Assembly: GCA_963575745.1 (NCBI GenBank)
Contig: CAUYUJ010014186.1
Coordinates: forward strand, 320,001 to 384,000
Source: Prorocentrum cordatum
Lineage: Eukaryota > Sar > Dinophyceae > Prorocentrales > Prorocentraceae
Reading direction: 5' to 3'
DNA: 64,000 nt
This document shows, piece by piece, positions 52,363 through 62,215 of this stretch (its first letter is position 1; every line of letters begins with the position of its first letter). A program made the translations under genes and the position numbers. The notes beneath the pieces are model-generated. The model did not search any database. It saw only the letters and a list, made by a program, of their open reading frames with translations, and was not told where the DNA came from.

Positions 52363-53234
52363 GACTGCGACTGCCGTTGCCACTGCGACTGTCATCGCGA
52401 ATGCGACTACGACTGCGAGAACAGCAGAATTCTACAACTGGATTCTCATGCGAATCTTAAGGGGAATGCTTCCAGATATGCTCCTACACATCGCTGTTAG
52501 GTTGCTTTGCCGGGATAATATTTTGTTTTCGTTGCGCAGCAGAGGCAGAACGAAGGCAACACGAAGGAGTACGAAAACAAAACGAACACGAAACAGAGCG
52601 AAGGCATTTGACAACTCAACGAACACGAAAAACATTGTTCAGGTCGAGCCCTGCCTGAAGGTGTGTGCAGGGCGTCCGTGCGTAGATTGGGGCGTTCCGA
52701 TAAGGGCCTTGCCTTCGAGGATCGAAGGAGTTGCCACCTGTTCCGCAGCGGAAGGTCGGCGGAAGGCGACGGAAGTAAAACGGCGGTGACTCCGCTGGTG
52801 GAAGTTGCCGGAAACAAGAGTCAGTCATGGCTACCTCTGTCCCTGTGCGCGTCCCCGTTTAGGGTCCACCTCATGATGTGGCCATACATGTCCTGCTCCG
52901 AGTTCGGCAGCGTTCTGTTAGACCCCACACGAAGCGTAAGTTTGAGCGAGCTTGGGCCCAGTGCTATGAGAAAAGGAAGCAAGAGTCTACCACCCAAGAG
53001 GTGACAACATTTTTGGTGTCAGGGTCTCCGAGATCCGCCATATGTTCGCGGCGTAAGGCATGTCGCGGTGGGCGCCCGCCGCCGCCTCGTCGCCGCGGCG
53101 TGCGCGGGCACCTGCCGGGTCCGACCGAGCGCTGGGCGCGGCCCGCCCCCCGCCTCGCCGCAGCCTCTCGTGCGCAGGGGCCGCCCTGCGTGCGCAGGGC
53201 AGCCGGTTGTGGCGCGCTGCATCCCGCAACGTCG

Positions 53235-53265
<31 letters not shown>

Positions 53266-53330
53266 GGTTGCGCACGGGGCGCCCTTCCATGTGCGCAGGG
53301 CAGCCGGTTGTGGTACGTTGCGCCCCGCAT
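52363..53330. other. Gene-free stretch
   Basis: Mixed sequence with an open frame of 142 codons (52361-52789) that I do not recognise. GCTTTGCCGGGATAATATTTTG at 52504-52525 faintly resembles the right end of the satellite elements. A (GTC)n tract lies at 53232-53264. Confidence 0.35.
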
Positions 53331-53645
53331 GATAAGGATGAGCATTTTTCCAAGGCTACCCTTGCATCCTTGTCCCTCCGGCCCATCCTTGGCCGGTTTC
53401 GCTGGCCGCGCCTCGCTCGCAGAGGGTCGACACGGCCGTCCATTGCCCTTGCATCTTTATCGCGCGTCCTTCTTCTACCGTTTGGCTTACGTTGCACCCC
53501 TCAAGTGCGGATATGAGTGAGGGGGCGGGCGCGGGACGAATCGCTTGTGGGTCGCGGGTGAGTTGCGGGTGAGTCGCGAGGTGGGTCGCGGGGTGGGTCG
53601 CGGGCGGGCCGCGGGCGGGCCGCGGGGGGGGGGGCGAGAACAACA
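53330..53645. repeat. Dispersed repeat family B, copy 3, and GGGTCGCGG array
   Basis: 53335-53515 matches 7900-8040 and 27690-27795. 53535-53630 is a short GGGTGAGTCGC/GGGTCGCGG tandem array. Confidence 0.65.
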
Positions 53646-53649
53646 ACAA

Positions 53650-54790
53650 GCAGAATCCGCGCCACAGGATCCCACTTCACCCACGCACCCATGGGGCAAG
53701 ACCGTTTGGTCCTCATCAGTTGGTGTATATGTGGCCAACAATCACAGCGTAACCGCGGGGCATCCAGGAGCAACGACAAGCGACGACCCCTGCGTCCATG
53801 TAGCTGCCGGGATTTCTGTTAAAATGGGTGTGTGTGGTGCTGAGGCGAGATCCGAGGCTGAGATTCTTCCAGATCCAGAACCTGGAAACCGATCTTCCTG
53901 GGACCTGGGGGCGGCGGGCGGTGGATGTGGACACATACCCCCAGGGCCCAAGCAGGTCATCGAGAGAGCACAACAGAGCGCCAAGACCGCCCAAGAAGGC
54001 CCCCAACGCGCCCCAACAAGCGTCAAGACAGCCCAAGAGGTCCAAGTAATCCCCTTCAGAGGCCCCCTACAAACAAGCAGCAGTCGGAGCTCGCATCAAA
54101 TTTCAGACCCCACTAGCTTCAGATGGCTTTTTAGATGGCGGGCGGGCCTCTGAGAAGCCCTCCTCCCTCCTTGGAGGGCAGATCACGCTGGCGAAGTCCA
54201 GCGTGTGTGGCGCTGCAGTGCCCTTTCCGTGGACAGAGAAGCTGGTGGCCCACATGGGCTCCAGGTGAGACTCAGGGACGTATCAGGAACGGGGTATGGG
54301 CAGGCGAGTCTTGCCCTGGCGCCCATGATCCCGAGCGGTCGTTTCCGCTCCTTCCGACACCCTTGCCCGCCTTAGTCTCGGCATTTCTATGTTTTTTGCT
54401 GTTCGGTCGAGGACAAGAGGCGGCAGCCTCTGCGTACATTTTTACAGAGGGCTCCATCCCAAAGAGAAAGGAGTATTTTTTCTGTCTGGCACTTCTAGTG
54501 TGTGTATAGTCATGCGGCGGAGTCTCCCTCCCTCTACATGTCTCCTCTGAAGATGCTTCTTTTTACTTGTCTCCCTCTCTCTGCCTCGTCTCCTATGCTT
54601 GAGCTAGAACTTTTAGTGTATTCAGGTTATGTTGACACTTCAGTGTGGTCTGGCTCATTCGCAGCGAGGCACGTAGAAAAAAGGGATTGGTGGTGTTCTG
54701 TGTCTCCATCGTCCTCCCTGTGCGGGTCGCCAGCGAGTCTTAGCGTCTCCACGTCCGTGCGGCCCCTCCCTCCTCAGAGGGCCGCCTACC
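53650..54790. other. Gene-free stretch
   Basis: Short GACGGCCCAAGA-like words near 53985-54045. Otherwise nothing supported. Confidence 0.4.
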
Positions 54791-54795
54791 TTTCA

Positions 54796-54920
54796 GTCGG
54801 GCGCGTCTCTCTACAGGAGGCATGTGGAAGAACAGTCAAAACATAGTCTGGTTACTATTCTGTTTTTTGACTACCTTCACGTTGCTTCAAAAGCCCAGCC
54901 GGTAGGATGACATGCCCGAC
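54796..54920. mobile_element. MITE family A, copy 5
   Basis: Starts GTCGGGCGCGTCTCTCTACA with GGAGG, has ATAGTCTGG in the middle, and ends GGTAGGATGACATGCCCGAC. The shortest copy (125 bp). Confidence 0.7.
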
Positions 54921-55265
54921 CTGAGTCTACCTCTCTCTTCCCCCCTTCGGGCGACGCCAACCGATCACCTCGCCCATCCTGCCCGGGCCCAGGATGAGCC
55001 TGGCGAGCATCGGTGCGGCGGGCAGGCGAGCGACGCAGCAGCGGGACCGCCTGCACGGACTCTTCCGCCTGAGCCGGGCCTGCGCAAGGCCGCGCGTCGG
55101 CGCCTTCGTCTCCAGCGTGGCGTGCCGCGCTGGCGGCCCGCGCTTGCCGCTGCAGAAGGCCGCTGCGCCATCTCGCGCAAGGCCCGTGCCTCCTGGTCGC
55201 TCGGCCGACGTCGTCCGACACGAACGGCCCAGAGGCGGCAGAGGGCGAAGCCCCTCGGGCACGTG

Positions 55266-55321
55266 AAGGGGAGGGAGGAGGAGGAGGAGGAGGAGGAGGA
55301 GGAGGAGGAGGAGGAGGAGGA
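55266..55321. repeat. (GGA)n microsatellite
   Basis: About 18 GGA triplets, then GATGAGATGAG. It lies near the 3' end of the minus-strand LINE. Confidence 0.9.
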
Positions 55322-55572
55322 GGTGACGAGATGAGATGAGACCAGTCGCGAAGCGAGTCTATATCCAATTCGAACCCCCGAGCCGCCTTCTCAGCCTTGC
55401 TGAGAACTTTGGGCCAAAGGTTCCTGGAGATACGGTCCAGATGCACCCGCCGAGTCCTGATGATCGAGACGGGAGGGACCTTACGGGCAGGACGCAAATC
55501 CGCCAGGCCACGCAATTGATGGTGGCCATAACATCCACAGGCTTTGAATAACCATAATTGCAGGTTGCTATG

Positions 55573-55808
55573 CTATAATATAAAGAGGGAGACATGGACC
55601 ACACCCCCAGCGAGATGTAAAACGCGACCCAGAGGCAATTTAGAAAGCACAGTCGACACATTCAGAAGGTTGTAACATACAGTGGACATCACTTTAGCTC
55701 TGCGCGCTTCTGAGGTAGAGCCCATGCACCTGGAGCATTTCTTCCCGCACTCGAGCAGAGCATGCTGGGAATTGAACAGAGCCACGGCCACAGGGGGCGG
55801 GGGATGAT

Positions 55809-55845
<37 letters not shown>

Positions 55846-56544
55846 GCGCCGTTGCTTTTTCCCCTCAACCTTAATCGCCTCCAACGTGGTTCTGAGTAAC
55901 CGTTCCCTGATCAACCTAACATCGGCCTCGACCTGGAGCAGACGGGTACGCTGCGCACTCGGGACACCGAAACCTGTAGCAGCAACCCCTGTCAGGTGAT
56001 CCACGAACGTATTGCCAGCAACAAGGGGTCCTGACAAGTTGCGCGGAACAACTTCATCGGCCTCGAAGTGGGATGGGACCTGGAGCGCAGCAAGGTCACC
56101 AGGATGACGATCCGTCGCCTGAATGATTTCTCCAAGTTTCCGCCACAAGTCGGCGTTTGGCCCCCTCGGGGCCAGGAGAAGATCGGCCCACAAACCACGA
56201 CAAACTTCTTCGCTGTCCGTGGCGAACGCCATTGGGCTCCTGGACTGGGCCACAACACACACTAAACCAAACAGCTCACCCCTGGGGACGGACTGGTACC
56301 GACCAGGCAGTGGACCATACATAAACCTGACGTCCGACTCTCGGGTCTGCAGTGGGCTACTAGACACTGTCACCCCAACTCTTCGGAGCCTGAGGTCATG
56401 GGTATCCCTACCCCCAGACGGGTCGCCAAAGAGGAGGAGGGGGAGGAGAGGCGTGCCTATTCCGAAATAAGGGTCCAGGCATTCATCATTCGGATGGCTC
56501 CTGACCCGAAATTCTTGGTCAGACGGGAGGTCGGCACACATCAT
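55573..56544 (-). pseudogene. LINE-2 RNase H and C-terminal Cys motif
   Basis: LLFGDPSGG (first Asp), QSVPRGELFGLV (Glu), MAFATDSEEV (second Asp) and GNTFVDHLTGVAA (last Asp): the full DEDD set. After a poly-Ala run from a GCT microsatellite (about 55810-55842) comes HALLECGKKCSRCMGS, a Cys cluster like that ending LINE-1. The frame is open to its stop. Confidence 0.75.
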
Positions 56545-56952
56545 GTCGTTGGGTATTAACCCCCTGAGCCAGTAGCATTCACAAGTATTAACTTGGGCAA
56601 TGGCCTGGGCAACTAGCTTGTCAGAGGCAGCGCCGACAGGTGAATCACGATTGCAATATCACTCCCATACGCGGTGGAGGGGGGTCTCCAGAGCCTTACC
56701 GCATCCCCTACACACAACAGGGGCCTCGATGCCGACCGCCCTTTTTTCCTGTCATCCGTCCAAGCTCCTCCGACAGCGATCGTCATCATCAGCTCGCTGA
56801 GTTGGCGCCCATGTCCAGGGGTGGTTCGAGCTGGTACAGATACCGTCGCACACTGAACTTGTCAATGCCATTCTCCATTCCACCTCCGCAGTGAGATGAA
56901 CGAGCAGCCCCCTTCCATAGGCGGTCCTGCAGTGACTGGGCGAACCTGTCAA

Positions 56953-58218
56953 TCAAGCCCCGCGCCTGGTCGAACGCGCGCAACTCCCCAGATTCGAAGC
57001 ACCAACCGTCCTCCGTCGTACTTTCCTCGCACGGTGGGAACTTGCACAGCGGATGCCCACACTTGAGAGATAGGACCTCGGATGCGTGGACACTTCAACC
57101 AACATCGTATCCATTGCTCCAGGCACTGCCGCGGGAGGGCGTAGCCTGGGTCGGCCCCAGGCGCCCTCAGGTCCAGCAGCGTCGTCAAGCAACGCCCTCG
57201 GCGATGCCCTCAAACTGCGCCCAGTCGCCGCCGCAGGTCCAGCAATGTGGTGGTGGGCAGCCCAAGAACTTGATGCCCATAGCGCGCCCCCGCTTAGGGG
57301 GCCCGCCAACTCGATCTTCCTCATTGCCCGAAACCTGCGCGAAGCACTAGCTGACCTCCTCAACGTGACATGCTGCCTCTTGGTGTTGGTCATGCGCTGG
57401 ATCCCAGTGGACCTGGGCAAGCGCTTCCCACAGCTCAGATCGACACCTAGGTAGGTCAACATCTGGACACACTGCACCTTAACTCCACGACGACGCAACT
57501 CCCGCACAACGGCTTTGGCGTCCTGTAGGGATGAGCACGTGATGGCGCTCTTGGGTGCCAACTGCAATTCCACACGCTCGGGCATGTCATGTACAGCTGT
57601 GACCCCCTCGGCGAGGGATTCGCGACCGAATTGACTCGATCCAACCACCGTCTGAGGCAAATCGTCGATCCACACGCGCTCCGATAATGCTGGGTGGGCC
57701 ACCGTCAGGCGCTCCATGACCAGACTGGTGACGCAACGCGCGAAGCGCGTGCGGGAGCGCAAGCCACGTAGGATGCTCCTCGTGGTCTGGAATGGCAGCG
57801 ACGCCGCGTCGCCTTGATCCAGCATCCTCGGAGCAGCACACATCTGAAGTTCTAAGCCCAACATCACAGCTGGAAATCCATATCTGAAGGCACCCTTGAC
57901 CAAGGTACTCCACTCCATCATGTCGTAGAAGCTCTGGATGTCGTCCAGGGCGTGGCCGTTCGACATCTTGTGCCCGTTGTAAAGCTCGTCGTCCAAGGCT
58001 TGCGTGAAAGCCTCCTTGAGAGACGAGTTCCCTCTGACGGCAGCGTCCCAGGCTGGAGCGTCAGCCTGACACCATGCTTGGACAATCGGTTCTCGCGCCA
58101 TCGACCATACTCTACACATCGCACATGTCAGGCCGATCACTCGATACTGCCCCTCCGTCTTCTTGGGCAACAGTCTGCCTAGTACACCCATCAATATTGC
58201 CACGGCCAAGTCTGGCAC
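56953..58218 (-). pseudogene. LINE-2 reverse transcriptase
   Basis: QYRVIGLTCAMCRVWSMARE (motifs 1-2), HALDDIQSFYDMMEWS (motif A Asp), TRSILRGLRSRTRFARC (motif B), ERVWIDDLPQ (motif C, Asp-Asp present), LAPKSAITCSS, then YLGVDLSCGKRLPRS after the palm. All three catalytic Asp residues are present, unlike in LINE-1. The frame is open for 421 codons, its last part without homology. Confidence 0.75.
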
Positions 58219-59720
58219 TCCTCGAACATGTTGAACAATTGCGCCAATTCAGCCAATGCTTCGTCGGGCAGTCGCTCCAAGTCGAGCGGTGACAAACAGT
58301 CGATCCCTTGCCGCGCCCGCGCCTTCATGGCGCGGAGCACACGACGGAGATCGTCCGCGTCCAGGGGGGCCAGGGGCTCCACGGGCGCGTGGCTGTGGAC
58401 GCAATCGAAGATCTTCCGAACCTCGCACCTGCTTCTGGTTTCCTTGGAAGTCCACAGCTCCTGCCAATGGGCCGCTCGGTGATCAACCAAGTCGCAGGGG
58501 TGATGCCGCATCTGGCCGCCCAAGTCTATATAGTTTGCCGACTGCAGCACCTCCTTGGACGCCCTGAACACAGCTCCTGTGGTGGAGTTGTCGGCACTCC
58601 AAGACCTGACCTCGGTCATGAAGGCTGACGCCGCACGATCCCGCGCCCTGCCCGCACCGGCAGCCGCTTCGATACGGACATTGTCCACCTGATCCCAAGG
58701 AATCTGAGCACGGTCCTGCAGGAGCTGCTGCCGCACCGTCCATGATGTAGAAGATGGTCTTGTTCCGGCGCACTTCTGAACTCCAGCAGGCGCTTGAGAT
58801 CCTGACCCCGAGCCGGCCTGAGCTAGCTCCCGAAGCGGAGCAGCACCATTTTCCCTTCGTCCATGCTTGCTCATCTTACTTAGCACCGCATGTGCTCTCT
58901 CCCACCAGTTGGCAATCACGTCCTTGAACGGCATATCCCGATGGTGCTGGGAATGATGTACCCTCTCGATCCGCATGCGCGGACCGTCACAACGTGAAGG
59001 CTCCCCAGACTGGAAAAGTTCGTCCGTGCCCGCCTGCTCGTGATGCGCCGCCTCGACCGTCGCAATCCAAGCAGAACAGGCGCCGCTCACACTGAGGACG
59101 TGCGTTCTCCCCGCATGATATGAAAGCGAAACGCGGATGGGTGCCCAGACTCGATCAAGAGTGTGGATATGGAAGCCCGAGCGGGCTCGAGCCAAACGCC
59201 AGCGGTCGAGGGAGGGAGCAATGGCAGGGGCAGCGGAAGGAGTAGGAACGGTGGGAATACCACCGTGCGAGTCGGATTGACTTGCTGCCTCTTGTTTAGG
59301 GTCGTTCTCGCCAGGGTGGATCTCGACAGAGTCATTCTCGACTTCATTCGCGGCTGGAACTGGGTCGCACGAATTCATAGGAGCACCCCCTACACTGCGC
59401 GAGATCTGCTTCGAGACAAGCGCCCCAGGCTCCACCGCCGCACAGGAGAGAAGGGAGGAGGAGGAGACAGAGGAGGAACGGATGGGTTCTTCGAACTTGG
59501 GCTGTTCGGCCCAGGGATCCACCTCATCGTCCCCAACATCTACATGACATCCCGCCCAAAGCTTGGGTGCCTCTGGGAACACAAAACTACCACCTGGGCC
59601 ATGGGCGGCAGGAACAACATCCTGACTAGCCTTCAGATCTTCCAGAAGATCCCCGAAGAACTGCTCAGCACGCTCCAATTGCTTTTCGCGCGCGCGAGAC
59701 ACTGGCGCACTGCCTGCGAA
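58191..59720 (-). pseudogene. LINE-2 linker and RT finger region
   Basis: One long frame (ending 58191). A low-complexity Ser/Pro part is followed by an endonuclease-RT linker (WWERAHAVLSKMSKHGRREN, DRAASAFMTEVRSWSADNST), then AHWQELWTSKETR and the pre-RT block RQGIDCLSPLDLERLPDEAL with ECQTWPWQ at its end. The next RT motif is in the neighbouring frame, so one shift lies near 58200. Confidence 0.6.
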
Positions 59721-60376
59721 CGACGCGCCTTGGACGACTTCGAGCCTGGGGTCTCCTGCTGTTGCGGGAGAGAGACCTGGGCTAGACGCAGGGGCAAGAT
59801 AAGGGAACGGGTGATCAACTGTTCGCCCGCCCCTCGGACTTGCAAAACTAAACCACAGTGCGGCTTCCAAGGGGCATCCTGAATCGCTTGGAGCCCCAAG
59901 GCACATGGGGCGGCCGCTCTGAAAGCTAACGCATAATCAATGTGAGCCGCACCTTCGGACCGAACACAAGTGCTCTCGACAGGTGCCTGCAGCGCTGACG
60001 CCCCGATTTCGGAATTTAAGCCGACGCGCTGAAGCTCAGACGAGGGAGCGTTTAAATCACCCAAGACAACCCATGAGAGCTGTAGGGCCAATACAAGAGT
60101 GCCGATCCGAGCGAATCTAGCAAGGTTTTCCGCACGCATGCCGAGGCTACATCTGTCGTGCAAGACAACGTTCACTATGCTATAGCCATGACGATGGACC
60201 GCAACTTGCAAACAGCCATCCAACTGTTTCTGTCCATCGGCGCACAGCTCCTGGAAGCGACCGCCGCACAAGCCATGCACTTGCCTGGCCCTGAGATCAA
60301 AACATCTCTCCGCCCTCCGTCGCTCGGAGCTTGCCTGACTCAGTGCGACGCTGAGTCCCCGTAGCACGAGCAGCAC
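59640..60376 (-). pseudogene. LINE-2 EEP endonuclease
   Basis: WVVLGDLNAPSSELQRVG holds the Asp-Asn of the EEP metal site, AAHIDYALAFRA the IDY Asp, and APWKPHCGLVL the terminal His. The N-terminal catalytic Glu motif is not in this frame and should lie near 60400-60500. After about 59700 the homologous frame changes (to REKQLERAEQFFGDLLEDL). Confidence 0.65.
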
Positions 60377-60497
60377 TGGACAGAAATCTGAGTTTGTGCT
60401 GGCGAGCTAACTTGCTCCATCTATTGGTCCAAGGCGGTCCTGCATGCGTCTCGCATACAACATGCTGAGAGACATGACTGCCAGCAAGATGTATGTG

Positions 60498-61815
60498 TTA
60501 GTCCCACGCCTTCCGACCAAGATATGTAATGTTCGAGAAACATCTCTGAACCACCTCATAGTCCCTCGACGAAGAAGATGGCTGGGATGCAGCTGCAGCA
60601 TCGCCCGCTGGCGTGCCGCTCGAACCAAGCTGAGGCTGCTCAGCTCCTGGCCTGCATGGCAGCCCCGTAGCTGCTGCCGCCGCTGTCGTACTCTCTGCCG
60701 TCGGCGAAGCGCGACCTCCGTCCTCACCAGCGTCGGCCGAGGTGGCTGCCGACTCAGGCGTGGCCCTGGCCCCTGCATCCCCTTGCTGTTGAGGACGGGG
60801 CGCTGCACGGGCCATGTGGCCTCGCGCGCTGGCGGCCGCCGCGCCGCCGCCGCGCCCGCCGCCCTTGGCCGCTGCCGCCTGGGCCGCCTGGGCCGCCTGG
60901 GCCGCCTGTGAGGCCTGGGCAGCGGTGGCGGCAGCCGCCTGCTCCGCGCCCGCTTTGGCGCTGCGGATGCGCGCGATCTCGGCGTCCACGCGCTCCTGGG
61001 CCGCCATCGGCGGCTCCTCCTCTGTCATGCCTACCGTCACGGGCTCCGTCGCCGTCGCCGTCCTGGCTGCACCCTCGCCTGCACCTGGCTCGCTCGCTGC
61101 CTGCGGCGCGCCGCCAGTGCCCTTGCACTTCTTGGCCATTCTCGTGGACAGCTCGTTCTTCAAGGTCTCCATGCGCGTGTGCCACTCACGCACCTGGCCG
61201 CCCTTCTGGCCGAGGTAGGACTTGGCCGCGATCAGGTCCTTCTCCAGCTGCAGCAGCTCCTGCTTCTCCGCATCCTCGCATTCAAGGGAGCCGTCCCGAA
61301 GTGAGTCGAAGAATGACTCGTCCCAGACAATATCGAAGCTGAGGTCCCCCGCTTCCTTGGCCATCCCTTTCTCGTGCGGGGCTGAGGCTGGCGTGGTGAG
61401 GCCAGCCTCGGCTGCCAAGGCCCTCACCGCCGTCCTCTTGGCCAGTTCTGCCTGCGCCAGCGTGCGGACCGCCTCCTGCTCCCGCTGCTGTGCCTGGGCC
61501 AGCTGCACCGCCGCGCGCTCCACGGCCTTGACCGCCGCGTCGTGCTTGTCGTTGGCGTTTCGCCAGGCCGCCTCCGCCTTGCGGTGCGCTTCCCCCGCTG
61601 AGACGGCCGCCTTCGGCACCTGGGGGGCCTGCTGAGCTAGCTCAGCCTGCAGTGCCGACTTGATCGCTGGATCTGACGCCACCTGCACAGCCTGCTGGAG
61701 GATGGCCATGGGGTCTGCGCCTGCAGCTGGCAAGCTGAGGTTCAGCTCGGCCTGTTCCTTCTTCTTGTGGAGCTCGAGCTTGGCCCCGCACTTGCACCTA
61801 CAGTCCCGGGAGGAG
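60498..61815 (-). pseudogene. LINE-2 ORF1 (Cys start, coiled coil, Ala/Gly-rich)
   Basis: Open from the CTC tract to TGA near 60498. It starts with DCRCKCGAKLELHKKKEQ (a CxCxC cluster, about 61760-61795), followed by long Ala/Glu/Gln/Arg-rich heptad-like stretches (ELAQQAPQVPKAAVSAGEAH, KAVERAAVQLAQAQQREQ) typical of coiled coils. An acidic patch (DIVWDESFFDSLRDGSLECE) and a C-terminal Ala/Gly/Ser-rich region follow. Expected role: RNA binding and multimerisation for retrotransposition. It is more than 430 codons long and intact except at the 5' edge. Confidence 0.6.
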
Positions 61816-61861
61816 GAGGAGGAGGAGGAGGAGGAGGAGGAGGAGGAGGAGGAGGAGGAGG
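61811..61861. repeat. (GAG)n microsatellite at the LINE-2 5' edge
   Basis: About 16 GAG triplets on the plus strand, at the last recognisable base of LINE-2 ORF1. Confidence 0.9.
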
Positions 61862-61984
61862 TGCGTGCCGCCAGCAGATCTCGAGCCCTTCGCGCCTCCC
61901 CGACCGTGCAGCGCCCCCCCTCCTCCGCCGGCGTACCCCGCCACCGCTCCGCGAGGCGCTGGAGCGGCTGGCTGCGCCGCGGGC

Positions 61985-62004
61985 TCCGGCTGGTGCCGTC
62001 GTCG

Positions 62005-62042
<38 letters not shown>

Positions 62043-62215
62043 TTCGTCCTCGTCGTCGTGGTTGTCGTCCTCGTTCTCGTTGCCGCCGCCGTCGTCATCT
62101 TCGTATCGTCGTCGTCTTTGTCGCCTTCCTCGTCGTCCTCGGCGCTCATCCTGATCTCGTCGTCGTCGTCGTCCTCATCGCCGTCCTCCTCCTGCTTTCC
62201 CAATCCTCCTGGGGT
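61985..62215. repeat. (CGTCCT)n and (GTC)n tract
   Basis: TCGTCC/TCGTCT hexamers and CGT triplets. The long frames across it are shadows. Confidence 0.8.

Larger units (their letters stand above)
55573..61815 (-). mobile_element. LINE-2 of this window, nearly complete
   Basis: On the minus strand the order is Cys-rich start, coiled-coil ORF1, EEP endonuclease, RT and RNase H with a C-terminal Cys motif. It is about 6.2 kb, equal to LINE-1 without its nested insertion. Only a few frame breaks are seen (near 60400, 59700, 58205 and 56950-56550). The 5' end is hidden by a (CTC)n tract at 61811-61861, and no spliced leader or target duplication was found. Confidence 0.8.

Noticed and set aside
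51106-52395. 429-codon Ser/Ala/Leu/Gln minus frame
   Set aside because: Translation of the hexamer and 73-bp arrays.
53545-54153. 202-codon plus frame
   Set aside because: Starts in the GGGTCGCGG array and ends in low-complexity sequence; no conserved motif.
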